A stretch of DNA of 43,065 bases from DATADD01 sp046262355 (GCA_046262355.1 JBHEMX010000080.1:1-43065); one strand, 5' to 3'. Counted from the first letter of the stretch, positions 23,405 to 31,743 are shown. The notes: generated by a model not told the origin, from the sequence alone. Made by a program: numbers and translations.

Positions 23405-24676
23405 GTGGATGCCGTCGACGTCATCCGTACGAAGCGCGATGGGGGCCGCCTGAGCGAGAGGCAGATCCGCTGGTTCATCGACGCCTACACGAACGGCGAG
23501 GTCGCCGACGAACAGGCGTCGGCGCTGCTCATGGCGATCGTGTGGCGCGGCCTCGAGCCGGATGAGCTCGCGCCCTGGACCCTGGCGATGATCGAGTCCG
23601 GCGAACGCCTCGACCTCGGGTCCGTCGGGCGCCCGACCGTCGACAAGCACTCGACCGGCGGGGTCGGCGACAAGGTCTCGCTCGTCCTCGCGCCGCTGAT
23701 CGCCTCGTGCGGCGCCGCCGACCCGATGCTCTCCGGTCGCGGGCTCGGGCACACCGGAGGCACGCTCGACAAGCTCGAGACGATCCCCGGCCTGCGCGTC
23801 GACCTCGGCGCAGACGAGATGAGGCAGGTGCTCGGCGAGGTCGGCTGCGTGATCTGCGCGGCGGGTCCCGGTCTCGCGCCCGCCGACAAGAAGCTCTACG
23901 CGCTCAGAGACGTCACCGGCACGGTGGAGTCGATCCCTTTGATCGCGTCCTCGATCATGTCCAAGAAGATCGCCTCCGGCACCGACGCCCTGGTGCTCGA
24001 CGTCAAGGTCGGCTCGGGCGCGTTTCTTCCCGACGTCTCCTCGGCGCGCCGGCTCGCCGAGACGATGGTGGAACTGGGCTCCGCCCACGACGTCAAGACC
24101 TCGGCGCTGCTCACGGCGATGGACGCCCCGCTCGGACGCACTGCCGGCAACGCGCTCGAGGTGGGTGAATCGGTGGACGCGCTCGAGGGGCGGGGCCCCG
24201 ACGACCTCATGGAGGTCACGATCGCACTGGCGCGCGAGATGCTCGATCTCGTCGGGGTCGCCGGTGATCCGGCGAGGGCCCTGAAGGACGGCTCCGCGCT
24301 CGAGAGATACAGGGCGATGGTCGCGGCGCAGGGTGGAGATCCAGACGCCGCCCCGGCCGAGGCGCCGGACCGGAGAACCCTCGCGGCACCGTCGAGCGGC
24401 TACGTGGCGCGTCTCGACGCGCGCGCGGTTGGGATCGCAGCTTGGAGGCTCGGCGCGGGCCGCGCCCGCAAGGAGGACCCGGTGAGCGCCTCTGCCGGCG
24501 TCGTGTGCCTGCGCAAGCCGGGGGACGAGGTGGGCGAGGGCGAACCGGTCCTCGAGCTCCACGCCGAGGAGCCGGAACGCTTCGACGCCGCGCTCGACGC
24601 GCTGCACGACGCGATCGAGATCGTGCCCGAGCCGCCCCGGGCGCGCCGCATGATCCTCGAGCGCATCAGACCGTGA
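23405..24676 (+). CDS. deoA: Thymidine/pyrimidine-nucleoside phosphorylase
   Basis: A 423-residue pyrimidine-nucleoside phosphorylase that splits thymidine, deoxyuridine or uridine with phosphate into base and (deoxy)ribose-1-phosphate. Start GTG at 23405, one base after cdd. Motifs: TVDKHSTGGVGDKVSL (phosphate-binding loop), SGRGLGHTGGTLDKLETIPG (signature), the SSIMSKKIASGTDALVLDVK segment (substrate lysine) and GSGAF. The C-terminal domain with GYVARLDARAVG fits the long family form. It overlaps the next gene as GTGA. Confidence 0.95.
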   Translation: MDAVDVIRTKRDGGRLSERQIRWFIDAYTNGEVADEQASALLMAIVWRGLEPDELAPWTLAMIESGERLDLGSVGRPTVDKHSTGGVGDKVSLVLAPLIASCGAADPMLSGRGLGHTGGTLDKLETIPGLRVDLGADEMRQVLGEVGCVICAAGPGLAPADKKLYALRDVTGTVESIPLIASSIMSKKIASGTDALVLDVKVGSGAFLPDVSSARRLAETMVELGSAHDVKTSALLTAMDAPLGRTAGNALEVGESVDALEGRGPDDLMEVTIALAREMLDLVGVAGDPARALKDGSALERYRAMVAAQGGDPDAAPAEAPDRRTLAAPSSGYVARLDARAVGIAAWRLGAGRARKEDPVSASAGVVCLRKPGDEVGEGEPVLELHAEEPERFDAALDALHDAIEIVPEPPRARRMILERIRP

Positions 24677-25455
24677 CGGGCGCGATCGAGCAGATCACCG
24701 GGCGCTCGCGGTGGCGCGTCGCGATCGTGCTGGGGTCGGGGCTCGGCTCGCTGGCGCGCCGCCTCACGGCCGGGGAGCCGATCCCCTACTCAGAGGTTGA
24801 AGGGATGCCGCCCTCGACGGTTGCTGGGCACGAGGGCGCGCTCTACCCGGGCAAGGTCGGCGGTACGGCGACGCTCGTGTTCGCGGGCCGGGTGCACCTG
24901 TACGAGGGTCGCTCCCCCACCGAGGTGGTCCGGCCGATCGAGCTCGCGGTCGAGGCGGGCTGCGACACGATCGTGCTGACGAACGCGGCGGGAGGCATCA
25001 GCCCGGATCTCGAAGTGGGCGCGCCGTGCCTCATCTCCGACCATCTCAACCTCACCGGCGCCAGCCCCCTGCTCGGGCCCCACGACGGGAGAGGACCTCG
25101 GTTCCTCGACCTCTCGGAGGTCTACGACGGCGAGTTGCGCGCCCGGGCGCGCGCGGTCGATCCGGGCCTGAAGCAGGGCGTGTACGCAGGGTTGCTGGGA
25201 CCTACCTACGAGACGCCGGCCGAGGTACGCATGCTGGCCGCGCTCGGCGCGGACCTCGTGGGGATGTCGACGGTCCTCGAGGCGACCGCGGCGCGCTACC
25301 TCGGCGCGCGCGTGCTGGGCCTCTCGGTGGTCACGAACCTCGCCGCGGGACTCTCGCCCGAGCCGCTGAGCCACGAGGAGGTCGCGGAGGGGGGCCGGCG
25401 GGCCGCGGCGCGCCTCGAGAACCTCCTCCGGGGTGTGGTGGCGGGCCTGGTCTAG
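24673..25455 (+). CDS. Purine-nucleoside phosphorylase (trimeric, class II)
   Basis: A 260-residue purine-nucleoside phosphorylase. LGSGLGSLARRL binds phosphate, GRVHLYEG and VLTNAAGGISPDL follow, then GPTYETPAEVRMLAALGADL, MSTVLEATAARYLG and VTNLAAGLS, the trimeric-PNP signature. The GTG at 24673 overlaps the deoA stop. It would release purine bases and (deoxy)ribose-1-phosphate from imported nucleosides. It ends the rightward cluster, 43 bases before the stop of the convergent aldehyde dehydrogenase. Confidence 0.95.
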   Translation: MTGAIEQITGRSRWRVAIVLGSGLGSLARRLTAGEPIPYSEVEGMPPSTVAGHEGALYPGKVGGTATLVFAGRVHLYEGRSPTEVVRPIELAVEAGCDTIVLTNAAGGISPDLEVGAPCLISDHLNLTGASPLLGPHDGRGPRFLDLSEVYDGELRARARAVDPGLKQGVYAGLLGPTYETPAEVRMLAALGADLVGMSTVLEATAARYLGARVLGLSVVTNLAAGLSPEPLSHEEVAEGGRRAAARLENLLRGVVAGLV

Positions 25456-25498
25456 CTCCGGCCGGGCGCGGCGGTGCCGAAGCGCGGGTCGGAGGGCC

Positions 25499-27838
25499 TC
25501 AGGCGCCCATCGGGTGCCACACCGTCTTCATCTCCATGAACGCGAGCGCCTCATAGGGGCTCAGGTCCTCGTGCCGGCCCACGACCCTCTTGACGTTGCC
25601 GGCCGCGGCCACCTCGACCTCCTCGAGGTCGGCAGGGGGGACCCCGGTGACGTCGAGCGCGTCGACGTCGAGATGAGCTGCAAGCACCGGCACGAGCTCC
25701 CGCTTGTGCCCCGTGAGAACGTTGACCACGCCGCCCGGGACGTCGGCGGTCGTCAGGCACTCGGCCAGCGCGATCGCCGGCAACGGGTGAGGCTGGGAAG
25801 CGAGCGCGACGAGCGTGTTGCCGCCGACCAGCGCGGGGGCGAGGCGCGCGACGAGACCCAGCAGCGAGGGGCGCTGCGGTGCAACGAGACCCACGACTCC
25901 CGTCGGCTCGGGGATCGTGAGGTTGAAGTAGGGGCCCGCCACCGGGTTGGCGCCGCCCATGACCTGCGCGAGCTTGTCGGCCCAACCTGCGTACCACACC
26001 CAGGCGTCGATGGCCGCCTCCACCTGCTCCTGTGCATCCGAGCCCTCGGCGCGACGCACCTCGTCTTGCAGCTCGGCGCGCCGCGACTCCATCATCTCCG
26101 CGACGCGATACATGACCTGAGCACGGTTGTAGGCGGTCAAGCTTCCCCACTTCGTCCCTGCCTTCCGCGCCGCCACAACCGCGTCGCGCACATCCTTGCG
26201 CGACGCGCGCACCGCATTTGCAAGCCATGCCCCGTCATGAGAATGAACGCCGTAGGAGCGGTTCGACTCCGAGCGCGGGAACGCCCCGGCGATGAACAGC
26301 TTGTAAGTCTTACGCACCTCGATGCGAGCGGACCCGTCCGACGTCCCCTTGAAGGCGAGTGGCCGGCGCTTCGGCTGCGAGCGAGCGGCCGGCGCGCCGT
26401 CGGCAAAGCGGCTCACATACGGCTCGAGTCCTTGCCTGCCACCCTCGCGCCCGAACCCAGACTCCTTGTAGCCGCCGAACGGGCTTGCCGGATCGAAGCG
26501 GTTGAAGGTGTTGGCCCATACCACTCCGGCGCGCATCCGATCGGCAAGCCACAGGATGCGCGATCCCTTCTCGGTCCACACACCGGCCGAGAGACCATAG
26601 GAGGTGTTGTTGGCCTTCTCTACGGCCTCGTCGGGCGTTCGGAACGTCAACACCGACAGCACGGGCCCGAAGATCTCTTCCTGTGCGATGCGATGTGATT
26701 GCGACACACCTGTGAACACCGTCGGAGGGAACCAGAAGCCCCGTTCGGGCAGCTCGCACGGCGCCTGATAGAGCTCTGCCCCCTCCTCGACGCCGATCCC
26801 CACCAGGCTCCTTATCTTGTCGAGCTGTTGGCGCGAGTTGATCGCGCCGATATCCGTGTTCTTGTCGAGAGGATCCCCGAGCCGCAGCGTCCTCAGCCTT
26901 CGCTTGAGCTTGTCGAGCACGCGCTCGGCGATGGACTCCTGCACGAGCAGTCTCGAACCCGCGCAGCAGACATGGCCCTGGTTGAAGAAGATGCCGTTGA
27001 CGATGCCCTCCACGGCCTGGTCCAGGGGCGCGTCGTCGAAAATGACGTTGGCCGCCTTGCCGCCGAGCTCGAGCGTCAGTCGCTTGCCGCTGCCTGCAAG
27101 CGCGCGCTGGATGTCCTTGCCCACCTCGGTCGAGCCCGTGAACGCAACCTTGTCGACGTCACCGTGTCGCACCAACGCCGCTCCCGTGGCGCCGGCACCC
27201 GTCACGATGTTGACGACACCGGCCGGCAGGCCAATCTGCCGGCAGATCCCGGCGAATGCCAGGGCGGTGAGCGGCGTCGTCTCTGCCGGCTTCAGCACCA
27301 CCGCATTGCCGGCTGCAAGCGCGGGAGCGATCTTCCACGCAAGCATCAGCATCGGGAAGTTCCACGGGATGATCTGGGCGCACACGCCTACCGGTTCGGC
27401 GCGCCGTCCCGGGAACGCGAACTCGAGCTTGTCCGCCCACCCCGCGTAGTAGAAGAAGTGTGCCGCTGCAAGCGGAACGTCGACATCGCGGCTCTCTCGT
27501 ATGGGCTTGCCGCCGTTCATGGTTTCGAGCACCGCAAGCTCGCGGCTGCGCTCCTGAATCACGCGCGCTATGCGGAACAGATACTTGGCGCGATCCGACG
27601 GATCCGTGGCGGCCCACTGTTCGAAGCCGCGACGCGCCGCCGTAACCGCTCGGTCGACGTCGGACCCGTCGGCAGAAGATATCGCCGAAAGAACCTCTTC
27701 GGTCGCGGGATTGATCGTCTTGAAGTAGTCGCCGGAGGACGGCTCGACGAAGTCACCGCCGATGTAGAGCCCATAGGTGTCGTCGATGGAGACGACGTCC
27801 GTCGATTCAGGAGCCGGCGCGTACTCCCAGATGCCCAT
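25499..27838 (-). CDS. Two-module aldehyde dehydrogenase, ALDH16-like
   Basis: A 779-residue protein. Module 1 (about residues 20-500) is a complete aldehyde dehydrogenase: IIPWNFPMLMLAWK, FTGSTEVGK, LELGGKAAN, FFNQGHVCCAGSRL (catalytic Cys) and EEIFGPVLSV, ending in a PFGGYKESGFGREGG tail. Module 2 (about 525-779) repeats the N-terminal cofactor fold (DAWVWYAGWADKLAQ, EPTGVVGLVAPQRPSLLG) but has APQRP in place of PWNFP and has no catalytic Cys segment or C-terminal domain. The order active + inactive module matches ALDH16 and recalls the non-catalytic ALDH-like domain of PutA. Its ATG overlaps the deoC stop (TGATG), suggesting it oxidises acetaldehyde from DERA. Confidence 0.88.
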   Translation of the reverse strand: MGIWEYAPAPESTDVVSIDDTYGLYIGGDFVEPSSGDYFKTINPATEEVLSAISSADGSDVDRAVTAARRGFEQWAATDPSDRAKYLFRIARVIQERSRELAVLETMNGGKPIRESRDVDVPLAAAHFFYYAGWADKLEFAFPGRRAEPVGVCAQIIPWNFPMLMLAWKIAPALAAGNAVVLKPAETTPLTALAFAGICRQIGLPAGVVNIVTGAGATGAALVRHGDVDKVAFTGSTEVGKDIQRALAGSGKRLTLELGGKAANVIFDDAPLDQAVEGIVNGIFFNQGHVCCAGSRLLVQESIAERVLDKLKRRLRTLRLGDPLDKNTDIGAINSRQQLDKIRSLVGIGVEEGAELYQAPCELPERGFWFPPTVFTGVSQSHRIAQEEIFGPVLSVLTFRTPDEAVEKANNTSYGLSAGVWTEKGSRILWLADRMRAGVVWANTFNRFDPASPFGGYKESGFGREGGRQGLEPYVSRFADGAPAARSQPKRRPLAFKGTSDGSARIEVRKTYKLFIAGAFPRSESNRSYGVHSHDGAWLANAVRASRKDVRDAVVAARKAGTKWGSLTAYNRAQVMYRVAEMMESRRAELQDEVRRAEGSDAQEQVEAAIDAWVWYAGWADKLAQVMGGANPVAGPYFNLTIPEPTGVVGLVAPQRPSLLGLVARLAPALVGGNTLVALASQPHPLPAIALAECLTTADVPGGVVNVLTGHKRELVPVLAAHLDVDALDVTGVPPADLEEVEVAAAGNVKRVVGRHEDLSPYEALAFMEMKTVWHPMGA

Positions 27839-28755
27839 CAGTCCAGGGTGTAACGGTCGGGGTCCGAGTACACGCCCGTGATCTGCTTGTCTCTCTGCAT
27901 GAGCAGATCGTTGAGCAGCGACGACGCTCCGATCCGGAAGCGGTCGGGTGTGAGCCACTCTTCGCCGAGCTCCTCGTGCACGAGGACGAGGTAGCGAAGT
28001 GCGTCCTTGGCCGACCTGATGCCGCCGGCCGCCTTGAGCCCCACCGCCCGCCCGGTGAAGTCCTCGAAGTCGCGGATCGCCTCCGCCATCACGAGAGCGA
28101 TGGGAAGCGTCGATGCGGGCGAGATCTTGCCGGTCGAGGTCTTGATCGTGTCTGCGCCCGCCGCCATCGCTATGAGCGACGCCCTTCGGATCTGATCGAG
28201 CGTACCCAACTCTCCCGCTTCGATGATGACCTTGAGATGTGCCGGATGACAGACGTCCTTCGTGCGCGCGACCTCATCGAAGACGGCGCCCTCGTCTCCC
28301 GCGAGCAGCGCACCGCGGCTGATCACCATGTCGATCTCATCGGCGCCTTGCGCGACGGCCCATGTGACCTCCTCGAGCCTCAGCTCGAGGGGCGCCTGGC
28401 CCGACGGGAAGGCGGTCGCGACCGAAGCCACCTTCACGCCGGATCGCTGCAGCGCACGGGCCGCGTCGGGCACGAGGCGGAGATACACGCACAGCGCGGC
28501 AACGTGTGGCACCCCCGGATCCCCCGGCGCTGGACGCATGGCCTTCGACGCCAGGTGCCGCACCTTGCCCGGCGAATCGACACCCTCGAGCGTCGTGAGG
28601 TCGCAGCACTTGATGGCAAGGTCGAGCGCCCACAGCTTGGACTCGCGTTTGATGGAGCGCGACGCGAGGGTGGCGGCGCGCGCCTCGGCGCCGACCGCAT
28701 CCACAGCTCCACCTATCGCGTTGACGACGTCGAGCGATGCGGCGACCGTTGCCAT
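27838..28755 (-). CDS. deoC: Deoxyribose-phosphate aldolase (DERA)
   Basis: A 305-residue class I aldolase that splits 2-deoxyribose-5-phosphate into acetaldehyde and glyceraldehyde-3-phosphate. The Schiff-base lysine is in DTIKTSTGK and the proton-relay lysine in VGLKAAGGIRS; EIDMVISRGALLAGD and LKVIIEAGELG are other family segments. The protein has about 40 extra N-terminal residues, as in long-form actinobacterial DERA. It follows the Mrp gene by four bases and overlaps the aldehyde dehydrogenase. No phosphopentomutase gene is in the window, so deoxyribose-1-phosphate needs one made elsewhere. Confidence 0.96.
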   Translation of the reverse strand: MATVAASLDVVNAIGGAVDAVGAEARAATLASRSIKRESKLWALDLAIKCCDLTTLEGVDSPGKVRHLASKAMRPAPGDPGVPHVAALCVYLRLVPDAARALQRSGVKVASVATAFPSGQAPLELRLEEVTWAVAQGADEIDMVISRGALLAGDEGAVFDEVARTKDVCHPAHLKVIIEAGELGTLDQIRRASLIAMAAGADTIKTSTGKISPASTLPIALVMAEAIRDFEDFTGRAVGLKAAGGIRSAKDALRYLVLVHEELGEEWLTPDRFRIGASSLLNDLLMQRDKQITGVYSDPDRYTLD

Positions 28756-28759
28756 GGCG

Positions 28760-29887
28760 TCAGCTCGATGGCTTGGGGCCGGAGAGCAGCGGCAGCGAGA
28801 TGCGCTTGGCCCGCCTCGGTCGCGGGGGCAGCTGGTTCACGATCTCCTTGGCGGCGACGTCGAGGGCCTGAGCAACCTCGCCGTCCGGAGCCTGGACGAC
28901 GATCGGCGCGCCGGCGTCGGCGAAGCGCCCGAGCTCCGGGTCGATCGGTATCTCGCCCAGAAGTGGAACCTTGAGGCGCGCCGCGAGCGAGCGCCCGCCG
29001 CCCTCGCCGAAGATGCGGTAGCACTCGCCGTGATCACAGCGGAAGTACGACATGTTCTCGACCACGCCCGCAACACGCAGCCCCGTCTTCTCAGCCATGA
29101 AGCCGGCGCGTTGAGCGACCTTCTCTGCGACGGCCTGAGGCGTGGTCACGATCAGCATCGACGCTCCCGGAAGGAACTGCGCTATCGAGATCGACACGTC
29201 TCCCGTCCCCGGCGGGAGATCGACGAGCAGGTAGTCGGGATCGTCCCAGTGCACGTCGGTGAGGAACTGCTGCAGCGCCTTGTGCAGCATCGGCCCGCGC
29301 CATACAACAGGGTTGTCCTCCGATGTGAACAGCCCGATCGAGACGACCTTCACGCCGAATGCTTCAGGAGGAACGATCATGTCGCCGATCACGGTCGGGC
29401 TCTCGTTCACACCAAGCATGCGGGGGACCGAGAAACCCCACACATCCGCATCGAGGAGTCCAACGCTGTGTCCCTGCTTCGCGAGAGAGGCCGCCAGGTT
29501 CGTGGTCGTGGTGGACTTACCGACGCCACCCTTGCCGGACCCGATCGCGATGACCTGCGTCGGGGAGTCGGCCGCCCCGAACGACGGATCCTTGCGGAGC
29601 GTCCCCACGATGGTCTCGCGCTCATCCTCGCTCATGACCGTGAAGTGCAGACGCACCTCGTCGAGCTCGGGAAAACGCTCCTTGAGCTTGCTCGGTACGG
29701 CAGCGCGCAGGTACGACTCTGTAGCAGCCGAAGCGGCAACGAGAGCGAGCACGACGGTCACGCGGGCGCCCTCGAGCACGATGTCGCGCACCATTCCCAG
29801 CTGGTTGATCCCACGGCGCAGCTGAGGATCATGGATCTCTCCGAGCGCCACGGATAGCTGCTCTCGGGTCGCGGTCGGTCCCGGCAT
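28760..29887 (-). CDS. Mrp/ApbC-family Fe-S cluster carrier ATPase
   Basis: A 375-residue P-loop ATPase of the Mrp/NBP35 family, which helps deliver iron-sulfur clusters. An N-terminal MIP18-like (DUF59) domain (about residues 8-90) precedes the deviant Walker A SGKGGVGKSTTTTNLA near residue 115, switch residues DADVWGFSVP, DYLLVDLPPGTGD and the ENMSYFRCDHGECYRIFG region. The usual CxxC of the C-terminal part is spread here (C-DHGE-C). The ATG at 29887 has GGAG about ten bases upstream; a longer open frame upstream lacks a ribosome site. deoC follows four bases later. Confidence 0.92.
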   Translation of the reverse strand: MPGPTATREQLSVALGEIHDPQLRRGINQLGMVRDIVLEGARVTVVLALVAASAATESYLRAAVPSKLKERFPELDEVRLHFTVMSEDERETIVGTLRKDPSFGAADSPTQVIAIGSGKGGVGKSTTTTNLAASLAKQGHSVGLLDADVWGFSVPRMLGVNESPTVIGDMIVPPEAFGVKVVSIGLFTSEDNPVVWRGPMLHKALQQFLTDVHWDDPDYLLVDLPPGTGDVSISIAQFLPGASMLIVTTPQAVAEKVAQRAGFMAEKTGLRVAGVVENMSYFRCDHGECYRIFGEGGGRSLAARLKVPLLGEIPIDPELGRFADAGAPIVVQAPDGEVAQALDVAAKEIVNQLPPRPRRAKRISLPLLSGPKPSS

Positions 29888-29969
29888 CTCACACGCTCCT
29901 ATCTCTTCGACCCAGCGTAAGCGATGCTCGCGCCCGCTCCGGCGGACCCACGACGGAGCCGACGTGAGC

Positions 29970-29975
29970 CTTATC
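29970..29975 (+). promoter_or_regulatory. Candidate -10 element for the DUF5317 gene
   Basis: TATCCT in the 119-base divergent gap between the Mrp gene and the DUF5317 gene. No convincing -35 lies 17 bases upstream, so this is only a candidate. Confidence 0.3.
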
Positions 29976-30006
29976 CTGCTCAGGTGGGCACCGGGGGGCC
30001 GTCTGA

Positions 30007-30558
30007 ATGCTGATCGCGTTCGTCCTGGCGCTGGCCGCCGGGGGCGCTGCGGTGCTGCGCGGGGGCTCACTCGACGCTCTCGGCAGGACCCGCATGCGCT
30101 GGCCGTGGCTTGCTTTCGCGGGGCTTGCCGTGCAGAGCGTGCTCGTGCTGTGGTCGCCGGCATGGCTGCACGACAAACGCGCTCTTTTCATCACGGTCAT
30201 CGCCAACCTCGCCCTGTTGATCTTCATCGCCGGCAACCGGCGGCTGCCTGGGATGCTGATCGCCGACATCGGCATCGCCCTCAATCTCTTGGTGATCGTC
30301 GCCAACGGAGCCATGCCCGTGTCGCCCGACGCGGCTCGGAGCGCCGGGATCGAGCGATCTCCCGAGGGCTTGGAGCACGAGGTGATCGGCGACGGCACCC
30401 TTCTGCCGTGGCTCGGCGACGTGATCCCGCTGCCTCATCTGAGGGAGGTGTGGAGCTTCGGTGACCTCTTTCTTGCCGTTGGGATAGCTCGACTCGTCTA
30501 CGCCCGGACACTGTCGGAGACAGAGGCGACCATCAGGACGAGCCCAGTTTCCGGTTGA
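30007..30558 (+). CDS. DUF5317 membrane protein
   Basis: A 183-residue protein with about five hydrophobic segments and the DUF5317 pattern: ANGAMPVSPDAA in the middle and LEHEVIGDGTLLPWLGDVIP near the C-terminus, before a last helix. Function unknown. Its 3' end overlaps the 3' end of the oppositely oriented gene by 26 bases. It is the leftmost gene next to the two-component locus but points away from it. Confidence 0.82.
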   Translation: MLIAFVLALAAGGAAVLRGGSLDALGRTRMRWPWLAFAGLAVQSVLVLWSPAWLHDKRALFITVIANLALLIFIAGNRRLPGMLIADIGIALNLLVIVANGAMPVSPDAARSAGIERSPEGLEHEVIGDGTLLPWLGDVIPLPHLREVWSFGDLFLAVGIARLVYARTLSETEATIRTSPVSG

Positions 30559-31177
30559 CCGCTTGAAGCAGAGCCTGCACGGCGGCCGTCGCGACGTCGT
30601 CGTAGATCATCGCCGAGCCGACCAGGGGAGTGGGCGCGCCGCGGTCGTAGAACACCGCTCGTATGAGGACCGAGTCGGCCGAACCGATCCGGTGGATCAG
30701 CACATGATCGACGTCGACGCGCGCCTGGCGCCGCTCGAGCACCGGATGGATCGCCTGCAGCAGCGCCACCGTAGCGCCGCGCGCCCGGGTCTCGCGCGTC
30801 GCTCCGGCGGCGCCGGCGCCCTCGGTGGTCTCGCCGTCGGGCCACACGAGCGCGACCTTGACCCATCCGGCATCTCCCCTGCTGGCGACGACGACGCGGT
30901 CCAGCACCGCCCTGCGTCCGGTGGCGTCCACCTGTGCTTCAGGGGCCTCGACAGGTTCCTCTTCGAGTTGAACCACCGAGACGATGCGGTGGTCGATCGG
31001 CATGCCGAAGCGCGCCGCAGCGAGCGACTGCACGTCACGCACAACCTGCTTGGGGGAACGGCTGAGCGAGGAGACGATGTGTATCTCGGACGGCTCCTCG
31101 TCGCCGACGACGCGAGCGCTCGAAACGCCCTGGACCTTCTGAAGGTCGTGCTCGAGCCTAACGAGGCGTTCTTGCAT
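30533..31177 (-). CDS. Two-domain protein of unknown function, paralogue 1 beside the two-component system
   Basis: A 214-residue protein. Residues 8-73 form a small alpha/beta domain (DLQKVQGVSSARVVGD, IHIVSSLSRSPKQVVRDVQS, ARFGMPIDHRIVSVVQL). Residues 87-214 form a second domain rich in short strands (VKVALVWPDGE) ending TPLVGSAMIYDD and ALLQAVNRKL. The 204-residue gene at 33805-34419 has the same layout: PKQVVRDV/PRQIVRDV, ARFG/SRFG, LVGSAMI/LIGSALV and AVNRKL/AINRTL. No catalytic motif is visible. It is leftward, with the histidine kinase and a candidate small peptide gene on the other side of its promoter region. The family appears conserved among actinobacteria but has no function I know of. 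Confidence 0.75.
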   Translation of the reverse strand: MQERLVRLEHDLQKVQGVSSARVVGDEEPSEIHIVSSLSRSPKQVVRDVQSLAAARFGMPIDHRIVSVVQLEEEPVEAPEAQVDATGRRAVLDRVVVASRGDAGWVKVALVWPDGETTEGAGAAGATRETRARGATVALLQAIHPVLERRQARVDVDHVLIHRIGSADSVLIRAVFYDRGAPTPLVGSAMIYDDVATAAVQALLQAVNRKLGSS

Positions 31178-31298
31178 CCGTAGGAGCTACCCCCGAGCGT
31201 ATGTGAGCACAACCAAACGTTTCCATAAGCTGGCATCCCTTCCCAGCCCGCGTCAAGCACCTGCAGCAACATCGCCGTCTTTCGCATGGACTGCGGCC

Positions 31299-31327
31299 TT
31301 GTCACGGTCCGCCTCCCGCGCTACAGT
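31299..31327 (+). promoter_or_regulatory. Strong sigma-A-type promoter for the small peptide gene
   Basis: TTGTCA (31299-31304), 17 bases, TACAGT (31322-31327). This is one of the best promoter matches in the window. Transcription would start near 31334, leaving a leader of about 175 bases. Confidence 0.7.
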
Positions 31328-31333
31328 GGCAAG

Positions 31334-31508
31334 TTCCCCCTTGAGAGGCGCCTACATGACCCGTTCGAGTCATGCAGCCGCCCCGACCGAGGGGCAGCGA
31401 AGAAGAGCGGGGAGACAGGGAGGCAACAAAGGCACTTTAGCGGAGCGGCGGCCCTCGGGCCGGTCTTTCGAAAGACACCTTCTAGTTTCGAGGGGAGGTC
31501 CGCCAACT
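31334..31508 (+). promoter_or_regulatory. Long hairpin-rich leader of the small peptide gene
   Basis: Four local hairpins are visible: CATGAC/GTCATG (31355-31374), GCCCC/GGGGC (31380-31395), CGGCC/GGCCG around CTCG (31449-31462) and GTCTT/AAGAC around TCGA (31463-31476). The ribosome site GGGGAGG follows at about 31493. I compared it by eye with known riboswitch classes and recognise none. It may be a regulatory leader, or part of a longer reading frame (ATG at 31356, 77 residues). Confidence 0.4.
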
Positions 31509-31586
31509 ATGAAGGTCCGCCTTATCGCTCTGGCGAGCGCACTTATGGCGCTGTTTCACGTCGCCGGAGCCAGCTTCAAGTACTAA
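31509..31586 (+). CDS. Candidate 25-residue membrane or signal peptide
   Basis: A 25-codon frame starting MKVRLIALASAL and ending HVAGASFKY. It has a positive N-terminus, a 14-residue hydrophobic core and a possible signal-peptidase site after AGA, which would release only SFKY; otherwise it is a single-helix micropeptide. Support: GGGGAGG ten bases before the ATG, a good promoter 180 bases upstream, and an 11 bp intrinsic terminator 17 bases past the stop. A longer frame from ATG 31356 (77 residues) with the same C-terminus is the main alternative. It precedes the histidine kinase, so a signalling link is tempting but is inference. Confidence 0.55.
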   Translation: MKVRLIALASALMALFHVAGASFKY

Positions 31587-31602
31587 GCTCCACCGCACAT
31601 CT

Positions 31603-31637
31603 CGAGGGAGGGACGCAACTCGATCCCTCCCTCGTTT
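31603..31637 (+). terminator. Intrinsic terminator after the small peptide gene
   Basis: CGAGGGAGGGA (31603-31613) and TCCCTCCCTCG (31624-31634) form a perfect 11 bp stem with a 10-base loop, followed by TTT. It separates the small peptide gene from the histidine kinase gene. Confidence 0.85.
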
Positions 31638-31731
31638 CGCGTCCCGGTCCGGGATAGGGTCAACCCCGATCGGGTAAGCGTCACAGGGACCAGGAGGACT
31701 TCACTTCCATCGTCGGGGGAAGCGCATCCCC

Positions 31732-31743
31732 TACCATGTAGCG
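31732..31743 (+). promoter_or_regulatory. Candidate -10 for leaderless transcription of the kinase gene
   Basis: TACCAT followed by six bases and the ATG at 31744, the spacing of a leaderless actinobacterial transcript. A short inverted repeat (GGGGA/TCCCC) directly overlaps its upstream side. No clear -35. Confidence 0.45.

Noticed and set aside
22415..24607. A 730-codon minus-strand frame opposite the permease, cdd and deoA genes
   Set aside because: Pure shadow of well-recognised genes; no motif and no start signal.
31360..31374. A tRNA T-arm-like GTTCGAGTC
   Set aside because: No acceptor stem, anticodon arm or D-arm can be formed around it.
31334..31508. A second c-di-GMP riboswitch upstream of the small peptide
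   Set aside because: GGCAAC and AAAGGC occur, but not in the order, spacing or stem context of the GEMM core.
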